From assembly GCA_038230255.1 (NCBI GenBank), contig JBBRNP010000003.1:62001-126000 (forward strand): a stretch of 64,000 nt of DNA, in the 5' to 3' direction. Every line of letters starts with the position of its first letter. Within the stretch, counting starts at the first letter, position 1. The notes under the pieces were generated by a model. It was not told the DNA's origin. It ran no database searches and saw only the letters and a program-made list of their open reading frames with translations. Source of the DNA: AV40 sp038230255. GTDB lineage: Bacteria > Verrucomicrobiota > Verrucomicrobiia > Chthoniobacterales > UBA10450. Of the stretch, positions 51,149-61,146 are shown in pieces. Both the position numbers and the translations under genes were made by a program.

Positions 51149-51497
51149 TTCTAGGCCTTCTTGTACGATCAAGCTCTTGATCCAAATCCGAAAAGTCGAC
51201 TGCTTGCTGCCGTATTGGCTCCAATAGAACATCCAAACCCGCGAAATCGAAAGATTTGGCGATGCTTGGATGACCGCCCAAGGCAATAGTTATCTCGCTG
51301 AGCTCTTTCGGAAGGTTACGCCGTGATGGGCGCTTCCTCACTAGTCGCTTTGCGATCTCTGAGCATGTTTCGTTCTGTAGTGGATGGCCTGCGCGCTCGG
51401 CACCGCGGCGGATTACACGCTTAATCGTGTGAACGACTTTTTTCTTCTTCGAGGGTGCCTTTTTCTTTCGCGGACCCGACTTTTTCTTTTTCCTCAT
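51141..51497 (-). CDS. Small basic protein, paralogue of the 51523 gene product
   Basis: 118 aa. A Lys-rich N-terminus (KKKKSGPRKKKAPSKKKK) leads to a domain HTIKRVIRRGAERAGHPLQNE and the end FDFAGLDVLLEPI, AVDFSDLDQELD. The domain matches the next upstream protein (51523-51768). The stop lies within the start region of the Gly-rich membrane protein gene, so all three form one operon. Confidence 0.7.
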   Translation of the reverse strand: MRKKKKSGPRKKKAPSKKKKVVHTIKRVIRRGAERAGHPLQNETCSEIAKRLVRKRPSRRNLPKELSEITIALGGHPSIAKSFDFAGLDVLLEPIRQQAVDFSDLDQELDRTRRPRSE

Positions 51498-51522
51498 GTA
51501 AGAGAGTAAGTGATCAACGCCA

Positions 51523-51768
51523 TTACTTTTTCGGCTTTAATTCATCCAGCACGGAATCGAGATCTGAGAAATCTACTGCTTCGACTACACGCGGGTCACC
51601 GACGACGTTCTTAGTAATTCTCTCAAGAGCTGCGCGGCGCATTCCTCTCGCAGGCACCTCGACTTCAAGTTGCTTCGCAATCGCTTCCGCAAATTCGTCC
51701 GGCAGTCGATAGCCGCCGCGTTGCGCCCCTTCGGTGATAACTCGTTTTATCTCATCTTTTGCCGCCAT
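51523..51768 (-). CDS. Small protein, paralogue of the 51141 gene product
   Basis: 81 aa, first gene of a minus-strand trio. AKDEIKRVITEGAQRGGYRLPD and PRVVEAVDFSDLDSVLDEL align with its neighbour (IKRVIRRGAERAGHPL and AVDFSDLDQELD), 25 bases downstream. Family unknown. Tandem duplication followed by divergence is likely. The shared helix-plus-FSDLD motif may be a protein-interaction domain (inference). Confidence 0.7.
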   Translation of the reverse strand: MAAKDEIKRVITEGAQRGGYRLPDEFAEAIAKQLEVEVPARGMRRAALERITKNVVGDPRVVEAVDFSDLDSVLDELKPKK

Positions 51769-52026
51769 AGCCTTTTCCTTTCGTCAGCTGAATGTATTAT
51801 TCTCGTGAATACGGTTGGCACGTTGACCTTGATCAAATTCGTCCATGGGAGGTTTGCGATAATCAGACTATTGCGCCTTGTCGTTTCAGATCAAGTCTTG
51901 GAATAAATCTCGGCGCCCCTTCGGCGAACTCGCGGATTTTTGTTCCATTCCAGCTTAAAAAAGAGTGACCAGCCTACGCTGGGCTACGGCTTGGCAAGCG
52001 AGTGGTGTGACGCATGGCGAATCGTT
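51769..52026. other. Intergenic region with thiC 3'-like fragment and TGGCTACGGCTTGGC element
   Basis: 51890-51935, read on the minus strand, has GAGTTCGCCGAAGGGGCG, CCGAGATTTATTCCAAGAC, a decayed copy of the EFxExGAEIYxKT coding fragment. 51967-52001 has GACCAGCCTACGCTGGGCTA and CGGCTTGGCAAGCGAG, an element shared with 52616-52642. No gene was seen. Confidence 0.5.
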
Positions 52027-52569
52027 CTAGCCGCCAGTTCGGAACTGGTCGTCCTTGTTTTTGAATAGGATGTTGAACGTGGTGAGCGAGCCGTAACAGC
52101 GCGTAATATACTGTTGCAGATCGAACTTGTCGGCGTCGCTCAGTTTGTCGCTCGCGTTCACCTTTTGCTCGAGAACTCGCAGATTATTCCGGATCATGAC
52201 GATTTTGTGGAAGAATGTTTCGAGGGGCACTTCTTTTGGCTGAAGCGAGCTGTCGGCCGATTGCATGACCAGCGTCCCGCGCTGCCATCGATTCGCCAGC
52301 CCTTCCACGATCACGTCCTTTTGTTCCAGCCCAAGCGCTTCGACGACGGCCTGCGCAGTCTCACGGATCAGATTCGCAAGCGGCATCTGTAACTCGCTTA
52401 AAGTAGCGGTCGCTTCAGCAGGTTGGAGATCACTGGAGGCCGGCGCAATTGTCCGCGGAGCATCGTCAAACGCGATCTCAGCGGTTTGCTCCGTCAACGA
52501 TCTCACCACCCCGACGCCGTGTTGCGGATGGCGCACCTTCATACCGATATGGAGCGTCGCGATATTCAT
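52027..52569 (-). CDS. Protein with N-terminal CarD-like segment
   Basis: 180 aa. The opening MKVRHPQHGVGVVRSLTEQT resembles the CarD/TRCF RNA-polymerase interaction domain (HPxHGVGxV). The remainder, from about residue 60, is helical: MPLANLIRETAQAVVEALGLEQ then VIMIRNNLRVLEQKVNASDKLS and FDLQQYITRCYGSLTTFNILF. Possibly a regulator. Start region uses a good spacing; no neighbour link. Confidence 0.7.
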   Translation of the reverse strand: MNIATLHIGMKVRHPQHGVGVVRSLTEQTAEIAFDDAPRTIAPASSDLQPAEATATLSELQMPLANLIRETAQAVVEALGLEQKDVIVEGLANRWQRGTLVMQSADSSLQPKEVPLETFFHKIVMIRNNLRVLEQKVNASDKLSDADKFDLQQYITRCYGSLTTFNILFKNKDDQFRTGG

Positions 52570-52581
52570 TTCGAAGAAGTG

Positions 52582-52599
52582 AGTCCGAGCCGGACTGGC
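52582..52599. repeat. GTCCG/CGGAC palindrome copy 4
   Basis: AGTCCGAGCCGGACTGGC directly upstream of the CarD-like gene start, intergenic. Followed by CACCTTCGCTTAGCTACG, which resembles the CGCCTTCGCC element. Confidence 0.8.
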
Positions 52600-52798
52600 A
52601 CCTTCGCTTAGCTACGACGTGACAAGACGGTTTGGCAAGCGAGTGACGACCAAGCAGGTTGAATTCATTTGACGAGCTTCGTCTGCCCGCGCAGTCGCAC
52701 TTCGGGTGGCCTTTAATTTCATCTACCGACCGCTCGCACTCCAAAGAAGTGACCGGTGACCTGTGACGAGTGACGAGCAAGAACGCTGAATCATTTTT

Positions 52799-53509
52799 TC
52801 AGTTTGTTGCCGTATCTCGCCATGGCCGATGCTGTCTAAAAGACGCGAGGTGCTTCTGAAAATCTCTCATATTTAAAGGAGTCTCGCGAATGGACAGTGC
52901 TTTTTGTTCAAAACGGGTTGCACTCTCAAAGTCCCCCGCTTCAGCATAGGCAGCTGCCAGCGTATCAATGATTCCGGGGCTTTGATAGTTGGTCAGGCTA
53001 CAAGCGCGCGTCGCTTCCGTAACTGCGAGTCGACCATTTCTGTAGCTCGGTTCGGCACATGTTGCATGAAACCACGCCAGTCCATTCAACGCCTGCGGGT
53101 ACGCATTTCCACGTGAGCCAAGGCTGGCAACTTGCTCCAATTCATGCAAAGCAGCGTCATAGTTTCCCAGTTTACTGTTTATCCCCGCACGCAAAATCGC
53201 GGATTGGGTAAACGAACTCCTGGCGCGCAGAGCCACTGTAGCATCTTGCATCGCTTCCTTTAGCTTGTGCTCTCGCCTATTTAAGATGGCGCGATTGAGA
53301 TAGGCTGGCCACATCGTGGGATCTAGCCGAATCGCTTCGTCCAGGTTTTTCCGGGCATTCGCGTAATCGCCGTTGTGCAAATAATCAACGCCCGCGTTCT
53401 GCAGTTTGATTGCCGGCATGCTTTTGCCAGCTTCCACGTGTACGTCCTCGGCGAATGCAAGCCGACATAGCAGTTCAAATACTGCAATGAGGGGAACTGT
53501 TCGCACCAA
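52799..53509 (-). CDS. Exported TPR protein
   Basis: 236 aa with a signal sequence (VRTVPLIAVFELLCRLAFA). Tetratricopeptide repeats: NAGVDYLHNGDYANARKNLDEAI, MWPAYLNRAILNRREHKLKEA, AILRAGINSKLGNYDAALHEL and DTLAAAYAEAGDFESATRFEQ. Such proteins mediate interactions; partners unknown. Convergent with none; the downstream spacer has GTGAC repeats. Confidence 0.85.
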   Translation of the reverse strand: MVRTVPLIAVFELLCRLAFAEDVHVEAGKSMPAIKLQNAGVDYLHNGDYANARKNLDEAIRLDPTMWPAYLNRAILNRREHKLKEAMQDATVALRARSSFTQSAILRAGINSKLGNYDAALHELEQVASLGSRGNAYPQALNGLAWFHATCAEPSYRNGRLAVTEATRACSLTNYQSPGIIDTLAAAYAEAGDFESATRFEQKALSIRETPLNMRDFQKHLASFRQHRPWRDTATN

Positions 53510-53512
53510 ACA

Positions 53513-53565
53513 GTTTTACTACGCCTTCGCGTAAACTTCCGAGCCTTTTTTCGTTTCAAAATTAA
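53513..53565 (-). other. thiC 3'-end-like fragment, degraded
   Basis: On the minus strand ACGAAAAAAGGCTCGGAAGT, TTACGCGAAGGCG, TAG encodes KKGSEVYAKA and stop, again like the end of ThiC (EAGAEIYAKT). It lies 5' of the TPR gene. Confidence 0.5.
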
Positions 53566-53622
53566 GACATTACCCGCCTGATTAAAACGCTCAGAGGCCC
53601 TGAACATGCTGCTACTTAGAGT

Positions 53623-53847
53623 GTGCCTGCGCGACCGTCAGTCAAAGCCCAGATTAGTCAGATCAGGCGCAATGTGCAGGTTGACGGCGAAGGTTTCGCC
53701 ACTTGCGAGGAATTACGAGTTCTGTGTCCGCACGAGCTCACGTTCACCCGCCAACTCAAACGCATTGCAGACATCGCGCGGCAGCAGGGATGGAGCTTCG
53801 CTTTCCTGACCGACGGTAGCGTTCGCTTCGCCACGTTCGGAAATTAG
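53623..53847 (+). CDS. Small protein of unknown function
   Basis: 74 aa from GTG 53623. VKAQISQIRRNVQVDGEGFATCEELRVL, in parts, then CPHELTFTRQLKRIADIARQQGWSF and AFLTDGSVRFATF. Well-formed, with alternating helices and strands and a coding-like composition. The start is weak: no clear ribosome site. Family not recognised. Confidence 0.55.
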   Translation: MPARPSVKAQISQIRRNVQVDGEGFATCEELRVLCPHELTFTRQLKRIADIARQQGWSFAFLTDGSVRFATFGN

Positions 53848-53883
53848 GACACTGCCCGATATCGGAAACCGGATACCGGAAAA

Positions 53884-53974
53884 GTCCGAGCCGGACGGGC
53901 GCTTTTAACCACGAAGGACACGAAGGGGACGCGTACGCTCCCCGGAATTTGCGGCCGACACGGCCGCCACTACA
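53884..53974. repeat. Palindrome copy 5, CCACGAAGGACACGAAGG word and REP-like hairpin
   Basis: AGTCCGAGCCGGACGGGC (53884-53901) is followed by AACCACGAAGGACACGAAGG (53908 on) and GCGGCCGACACGGCCGC (53951 on) with CACTACA. This single spacer contains members of three families. Confidence 0.8.
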
Positions 53975-54011
53975 CCAAAAAACGCCTCGACAGAGCGATG
54001 CGGCGACAGAA

Positions 54012-56093
<2,082 letters not shown>

Positions 56094-56106
56094 TCTGTTA
56101 ATCCTG

Positions 56107-56143
56107 TCTAAAAAAATAGCCATGCGCGGAAAAAACGCATGGC
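56107..56143 (-). terminator. Intrinsic terminator of the thiC riboswitch
   Basis: On the minus strand AGCCATGCG, a TTTTTTCCG loop and CGCATGGCT, then ATTTTTTTAG. The 9-base stem plus T-tract is a textbook terminator. Its 3' arm contains the ATG at 56123, so that ATG cannot be a free start when the terminator forms. Terminator formation is expected when thiamine pyrophosphate is bound. Confidence 0.85.
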
Positions 56144-56144
56144 T

Positions 56145-56236
56145 GAAAACCTCGCTCCCTTCGGCGGCATTACCCGCATCAGGTTCAAGGGGTTCGTCTA
56201 CGACGTCTCAGCCATTCGGCTCCCCCGCACTACGCC
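56145..56236 (-). promoter_or_regulatory. Thiamine pyrophosphate (TPP, THI-element) riboswitch
   Basis: On the minus strand GCGGGGGAGCC is followed by GGCTGAGACG, then GAACCCCTTGAACCTGATGC, GGGTAATGCCG and CGAAGGGAGC. These are the conserved CTGAGA, ACC-CTTGAACCTGAT, GGxTAATxCC and GAAGGGA parts of the THI box in correct order. It lies directly upstream of thiC, with a terminator between aptamer and coding start. Confidence 0.97.
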
Positions 56237-56380
56237 GCTACGCTATAGTGACATGTGACAAGTGACAAGTGACCAGACGTCAGAAGTCAGCGGTCACAAA
56301 TCAGCCGTCGGCTCCGATCTGCTCGCTCCCAGCTCCCACCTGCCAGCTCGGCGCTCCGAGCTCTCAGCCCGCGACGCGGG
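56237..56380. repeat. GTGACAAGTGAC and AGCTCCCA degenerate repeats upstream of the riboswitch
   Basis: GTGACATGTGACAAGTGAC, ACGTCAGAAGTCAGCGGTC and CCCAGCTCCCACCTGCCAGC. The thiC promoter should lie near or within this tract; no convincing -35/-10 pair was found. Confidence 0.6.
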
Positions 56381-56809
56381 CTACTTTTCCGCTTTTACGT
56401 TGGTGTGGAAAATGGCCATCCATGCGCCGTTTTCTTCTTTCCAGACCGAGCCGGCGTTGTAGGTGCCGGAAGCATCCTTGCCGTCCATCGTGCCCTCAAT
56501 TTTCACAACGTAAGTCGTGACCATCACGTCTTTTTCGTCAGAGAAGGCAGTGAAATTACTGATGGCGAAAGATTTCATGTCCCACTTTTTCATGTCGGAC
56601 AATTCCTTATCCATGTCGGAGACGCCTTCCGCGTAAACTCCTTTGAAGTCCTTATCGACCAATTTTTTGAAGTCGTCGGCTTTCTTGTCTTTGAATGCCT
56701 GCCAGGCGGCTTTTTCTTTTGCCTCGATCGCGGCCTTGTCCGGCGCGGCGAATGCAGCGACGGCGAGGGCGAGGAAGGCAATGAGTGAGTAGCTAGTGAA
56801 TTTTTTCAT
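56381..56809 (-). CDS. Exported DUF4440-like protein
   Basis: About 142 aa starting at ATG 56809 with AAAGGA upstream (MKKFTSYSLIAFLALAVAAFA). Signal peptide cleavage after AFA. Mature: KEKAAWQAFKDKKADDFKKLV, FKGVYAEGVSDMDKEL and WKEENGAWMAIFHTNV, the pattern of SnoaL/DUF4440-like small proteins. Related in architecture to the product of 39604-40092. Function unknown. Confidence 0.8.
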   Translation of the reverse strand: MKKFTSYSLIAFLALAVAAFAAPDKAAIEAKEKAAWQAFKDKKADDFKKLVDKDFKGVYAEGVSDMDKELSDMKKWDMKSFAISNFTAFSDEKDVMVTTYVVKIEGTMDGKDASGTYNAGSVWKEENGAWMAIFHTNVKAEK

Positions 56810-56961
56810 AAGTCCTTTCGGTTGATCCGAGACTAGGGCGACGAATTGGAGGGTCAACATTAATAGCAAGGAGCATGGAGTTGGGAGCAGGCGAAGGCGC
56901 CTGCCGCCACAGAAAAACTTCGTGAGCTTCGTGTGCTTCGTGGTGAAAGATTAATCGAATT

Positions 56962-56986
56962 GCGGCCGACACGGCCGCCTCTACAG
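56962..56986. repeat. REP-like hairpin before pepO
   Basis: GCGGCCGACACGGCCGCCTC with CTACA, arms GCGGCCG / CGGCCGC. It overlaps the region just upstream of the ATG at 56994. Confidence 0.85.
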
Positions 56987-56993
56987 TTGTTGG

Positions 56994-59126
56994 ATGAAAA
57001 AATCGCTTTTCGTTTTGTTCCTGAGTTTGTCGGTCGCCTTTGCGTTGCAGGCGCAAACGGAGCCGGAGAAAACGCCGGCAGCCGCGAAAAAACCGGAAAC
57101 GAGTCCGCCGTCAATTCAAAGTGGGGCCAAGAGCGAAGGGGCCAGCACAAAACCGGCGACCGAGAACGAGAAACCGATCGATCCCGCAAACATGGATCCT
57201 TCGGTCAAACCGGCGGACGATTTTTTCTTCTACGCCACCGGCGGCTGGATCAAGCGCACTGAAATTCCGCCGGAACTCGCCCGCTGGGGCAGTTTCAATG
57301 AGGTGATCGAGCGCAACAATGACGCGCTCCATGCGATCGCGGAAAAAGCGTCGAAAGCAAAGAGCAGCGACGCTGACACGCAAAAGGTCGGCGATTATTA
57401 CGCGAGCGGGATGGATGAGAGAACGATCGAAGCGATGCGGACCAAACCATTGCAGGACGAGCTGGGCAAGATAGAGAAGATGAAAGATCGACCAGATGTC
57501 CTGAAAGAAATCGCGCATCTGCATACGATCGGAGTAAACGCGTTCTTCAATTTCGGGTCGGGCCAGGACGACAAAGAGAGCACCCGCGAGATCGCGCAAG
57601 CAGGGCAAGGCGGACTCGGGATGCCGGACCGCGATTATTATACGAAGGATGACGACGCTTCGAAAAAAATACGCGACGCCTATGTCGCGCACGTGACCAA
57701 GATGTTGATGTTGCTGGGCGAGTCCGCAGAGAAGGCCGGCGCCGATGCGAAAAAGATTCTCGCGCTCGAAACTTCGCTGGCGCAGGCCTCGCGCACGCGA
57801 GTGGAGCTGCGCGACCCGCAAAAGAATTACAACAAGATGACCCAGGCCGAGCTGCAAAAGCTGACGCCTGATTGGAACTGGGCCGATTACTTCAAGGAAA
57901 TCGCTCTGACCGCGCCGGGAGACATTGATGTGCACCAGCCTGATTTCTTCAAAGCGGTGAATGCGACGTTTACATCGACATCGATGGACGATTGGAAAAC
58001 TTATCTGCGCTGGCACCTGATCAACGGCGCCGCCTCCGCGCTCTCGAGCGATTTTGTAAACGAAGATTTCAATTTCAAGGAAACGACCTTGCGCGGCACC
58101 AAGCAGATCAAGCCGCGCTGGAAACGGGTGGTTCTTTCGGAAGACGGCGAAATCGGCGAAGCACTCGGCAAACTTTACGCGGCCGAATATTTCCCCCCCG
58201 AAGCGAAGGCCCGCGCGTTGGAACTAATCAACAATTTGAAGGAAGCGCTGGCCGATCGAATCAAGACACTCGAATGGATGGATGAGCCGACCAAGAAAGC
58301 GGCGCTAGAAAAACTGTCGGCCATTCAGGTGAAGATCGGTTACCCGGACAAATGGCGCGATTATTCGACGCTGCGGATCGATCGTGGCCCGTTCGTTTTG
58401 AATGAGCTGCGCGCAGAAAATTTTGAATCGAAAAGGCAACTGAACAAGATCGGCAAACCGGTCGACCGCACCGAGTGGGGCATCACCCCGCCGACAGTGA
58501 ACGCCTATTACAGCCCGAAGATGAACGAGATTGTTTTCCCGGCCGGAATTTTGCAGCCACCATTCTTTTACGCGAACGCCGACGATGCGGTCAATTATGG
58601 CGCCATCGGGTGTGCGATCGGGCATGAAATGACCCACGGCTTCGACGATCAGGGACGGCAATACGATAAGGTGGGAAATTTAACCGACTGGTGGTCTAAA
58701 GAATCCGCCGCGGCTTACGAGCAGCGGCGCAAAGCAGTGGTCGATCAATATAATGAGTACGAGGCGCTGCCGGGATTGCATGTGAACGGTGAGCTCACTC
58801 AAGGCGAGAATATCGCCGATATCGGCGGGGTGAAGATCGCTTACGCGGCGCTGCAAAAAGCGCTCGATAAACATCCGGAGGAGCGCGACAAAAAAATCGA
58901 CGGCTTAACGCCGGAGCAGCGTTTCTTTCTCTCGTTCGCGACGATCTGGAAAACGAAGATCCGCGATGAAGATCAGAAACTGCGGCTGAACACGGACGCG
59001 CATTCACCGGCCCATTTTCGGGTGAACGGGACGCTCTCCGACCTGCCGGAATTTCAAAAAGCGTTTAACATTCCCGACGGTTCACCGATGGTCCGCGCCG
59101 CCGACAAACGGGTGAACATCTGGTGA
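56994..59126 (+). CDS. pepO: M13 family metallopeptidase PepO (neprilysin-like)
   Basis: Zinc peptidase of 710 aa with a signal sequence (KKSLFVLFLSLSVAFALQAQ). A Pro/Lys/Glu-rich linker (residues 22-75) leads to the M13 domain, starting DPSVKPADDFFFYATGGWIK. The zinc motif is H544-E-M-T-H548 (IGHEMTHGFDDQG); the third ligand is in GENIADIGGVKIAYAAL; substrate-binding NAYYSPKMNEIVFPAGILQPPFF (in parts) and C-terminal HSPAHFRVNGTLS are diagnostic. Likely periplasmic peptide degradation. Confidence 0.96.
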   Translation: MKKSLFVLFLSLSVAFALQAQTEPEKTPAAAKKPETSPPSIQSGAKSEGASTKPATENEKPIDPANMDPSVKPADDFFFYATGGWIKRTEIPPELARWGSFNEVIERNNDALHAIAEKASKAKSSDADTQKVGDYYASGMDERTIEAMRTKPLQDELGKIEKMKDRPDVLKEIAHLHTIGVNAFFNFGSGQDDKESTREIAQAGQGGLGMPDRDYYTKDDDASKKIRDAYVAHVTKMLMLLGESAEKAGADAKKILALETSLAQASRTRVELRDPQKNYNKMTQAELQKLTPDWNWADYFKEIALTAPGDIDVHQPDFFKAVNATFTSTSMDDWKTYLRWHLINGAASALSSDFVNEDFNFKETTLRGTKQIKPRWKRVVLSEDGEIGEALGKLYAAEYFPPEAKARALELINNLKEALADRIKTLEWMDEPTKKAALEKLSAIQVKIGYPDKWRDYSTLRIDRGPFVLNELRAENFESKRQLNKIGKPVDRTEWGITPPTVNAYYSPKMNEIVFPAGILQPPFFYANADDAVNYGAIGCAIGHEMTHGFDDQGRQYDKVGNLTDWWSKESAAAYEQRRKAVVDQYNEYEALPGLHVNGELTQGENIADIGGVKIAYAALQKALDKHPEERDKKIDGLTPEQRFFLSFATIWKTKIRDEDQKLRLNTDAHSPAHFRVNGTLSDLPEFQKAFNIPDGSPMVRAADKRVNIW

Positions 59127-59205
59127 AGCTCCAAGCTAGGAGCTAGGAGCTAGGAGCTAGGAGCTGGGAGCTGGGAGCTGGGAGCTAGGAGTCAGGAGTT
59201 GGGGG
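59127..59205. repeat. Tandem array GGAGCTAGGAGCT/GGGAGCT
   Basis: GAGCTAGGAGCTAGGAGCT and GGGAGCTGGGAGCTGGGAGC, unit of seven bases, after the pepO stop. The last bases (GAGTCAGGAGTTGG) include the stop codon of the next minus-strand gene, so the array sits at its very 3' end. Confidence 0.92.
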
Positions 59206-59530
59206 CGATTTTGCCGCCCCAGGAAATGACTTTGGCTTTGGCGCCGGCGGCTTCGGCTTCCTTGATGTTGCCGGCGCGATTGTAAAACAACGATAGACTG
59301 GTCCAGCCGATCTGGTCGTTGGGTTTTAGCGCGACTGCTTTTTTGCCGGCTTCGATCGCTTCGTTGAAGCGGCCGATTTTCATCAAGGCCATTCCGAGCG
59401 CGTGCCAGCCATCGAAGAAGTTTGGATCGAGATCGACAGAGCGCTGATATTTCCCGACCGCGCTTTCCAGTTCACCAATCGCAAGGTCGCCGTTCGCGTC
59501 GTCGAAAATTTCGTCGCGAGTTTGTTCCAT
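59192..59530 (-). CDS. Small TPR protein
   Basis: 112 aa from ATG 59530 (MEQTRDEIFDDANGDLAIGE); an upstream GTG at 59569 is possible. Two to three tetratricopeptide units: SAVGKYQRSVDLDPNFFDGWHALG and MALMKIGRFNEAIEAGKKAVAL, then SLFYNRAGNIKEAEAAGAKAK. Ends IAPNS, encoded partly by the tandem array. It lies directly downstream of the PpiD-like gene, same strand, probably coupled. Confidence 0.82.
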   Translation of the reverse strand: MEQTRDEIFDDANGDLAIGELESAVGKYQRSVDLDPNFFDGWHALGMALMKIGRFNEAIEAGKKAVALKPNDQIGWTSLSLFYNRAGNIKEAEAAGAKAKVISWGGKIAPNS

Positions 59531-59572
59531 CAGCGGGAACGTCGCCCCGAAAGCATTCGGGGCCACCACATA

Positions 59573-61096
59573 TTACCCTTTGGCGGGGGCCTGCAAGCCG
59601 GCGTCGCGCTGGCGATCCCGCAACCATTCCATGAAAACGTATTCGCGCGCGTTCTTAAGATAACGTTCCTCGAACGTCGCCTTGGTCTGCTGATATTTCG
59701 CGGGATCGGGCGGCTCGCGTTTTTCCATCAGGACAATCAGTCCGCCATCAACCCAGGGAACAAAGTCGCTTACCTCGCCGGGCTGAAGTTGAGCGGAGAC
59801 ATTCTTGATTATCATCATGTCGGTCGGGTCATTCTTCGGCTTCTCCGGTGGATTTTTCGCGTCAGCTTCGTCGGCTGCGGCAAACGGCTCGAGCTTTTCC
59901 GGTTTCAAACCGCCGGCCTGTTGCAAAGCAGATTGAAGAGGCTGACCCGCCTTCGTTACGGTCTGCAACGTCTCGGCAGCTTTGCGCCCCTTGGCCGTCG
60001 CCATTTCGCGCCCGCGCTCGTTTTTGATTTGATCGACAATCTTCTGCTTCGCCTCTTCCAACGCCAGCGGCCGCGCTTCGACGATTCCGGTGAGATGTAA
60101 AATGGCGAAACCGTCGACGGACTGAAGTGGATCGCTGTTCGGCTCTTGAGGCGTCAATGTGAACGCAACCTTATTGAACTGCGGATCGGCTTTCAGTTTC
60201 GGATCGGGTGTGGATGGAGTGAATTCACCCGTGGCCTCGACCGGCAACTGCAATTTGGCCGCAACCTGGTGAAAATCCGCGCCTTTCTCGAGCAGAGCCT
60301 GCGAGAAATCATTCGCGCGATCGGCCAGCTTCTGGAGCGCGTCGATCCGCTCCTTGTCCTTCAATTTTTTCTGCTCCTCGCTCAACGCCAACCGGACAAA
60401 CTCCACTTTTCGTTTCTCTTCGGTTCTCAGTTCGGTTTTGTGCGCCTCGTAATATTTTTGGATGTCGTCGTCGCTCACTTTGATCTCTTTGAGGAAGTCA
60501 CCCGAATGGACGCGCACAACGCTGACAAAATTTTTGCCGTACATTTGTTCGTAATTCGATTTGCTTTCGCTTTCTGGAAGCGACACTCCGGACGCGACGA
60601 CCTGCTTGATCTTCTTCAGGCAAAGCTCGTCACGCGCGAGCTCGCGCAGCTGCTCATCGGTAAATCCCAACGAGGGAAGAACCGCTTTCTCAACTTGATC
60701 GTACTTTGCGGTGTCAAAACCGGACGCGCCCTGAAGTCCCGGGAAATTTCGCACTGCCTCAACGATCTCCGAATCCGCGGGCTCAATTCCCAGCCGTTCC
60801 GCCTCGTGGCGCAACAGAATTAAATTAATGATGAACGTCCCGACTTTCTGATCGTCGGTCCCGCTTCCGGGCACCAGGCCGTCTGGCAGATCGGTCCCGA
60901 GTAACTGCGAGAGCTGAAATAAACGCGCGTAGCGGTGGGCCTCGGTCATCGTGACTTTCCGGCCGTACATTTTTACGAATTCGTCGGCCTGAATTCTGCT
61001 CACGTCGCTTTTGACGAAGTAAATGCAAAACGGCAGTGCCAGGATCGCGATTACGATCATGAGCCAGTTGCGATGTTTGCGGAGGACTCTGAGCAT
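59573..61096 (-). CDS. PpiD/SurA-like peptidyl-prolyl isomerase
   Basis: About 507 aa. A single N-terminal helix (NWLMIVIAILALPFCIYFV) places it in the inner membrane, facing the periplasm, as PpiD. SurA-N-like helices run to about residue 170, then a parvulin-like region around AEADEADAKNPPEK and SDFVPWVDGGLIVLMEKREPP. The parvulin part is divergent. It probably aids folding of exported outer-membrane proteins. Start ATG 61096; a frame from 61111 exists. Confidence 0.86.
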   Translation of the reverse strand: MLRVLRKHRNWLMIVIAILALPFCIYFVKSDVSRIQADEFVKMYGRKVTMTEAHRYARLFQLSQLLGTDLPDGLVPGSGTDDQKVGTFIINLILLRHEAERLGIEPADSEIVEAVRNFPGLQGASGFDTAKYDQVEKAVLPSLGFTDEQLRELARDELCLKKIKQVVASGVSLPESESKSNYEQMYGKNFVSVVRVHSGDFLKEIKVSDDDIQKYYEAHKTELRTEEKRKVEFVRLALSEEQKKLKDKERIDALQKLADRANDFSQALLEKGADFHQVAAKLQLPVEATGEFTPSTPDPKLKADPQFNKVAFTLTPQEPNSDPLQSVDGFAILHLTGIVEARPLALEEAKQKIVDQIKNERGREMATAKGRKAAETLQTVTKAGQPLQSALQQAGGLKPEKLEPFAAADEADAKNPPEKPKNDPTDMMIIKNVSAQLQPGEVSDFVPWVDGGLIVLMEKREPPDPAKYQQTKATFEERYLKNAREYVFMEWLRDRQRDAGLQAPAKG

Positions 61097-61146
61097 GGGA
61101 TGGGCGGGCAATTTACGAGCGGACGAAATTCCGCCAACTGTTTTTT

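Noticed and set aside
57111..58016. 301-aa minus-strand frame inside the pepO gene
   Set aside because: Antisense to a clear M13 peptidase; Arg/Ile-rich shadow translation.
59127..59205. CRISPR or integron-type repeats
   Set aside because: Uninterrupted heptamer-type array with small variants; no spacers and no integrase.
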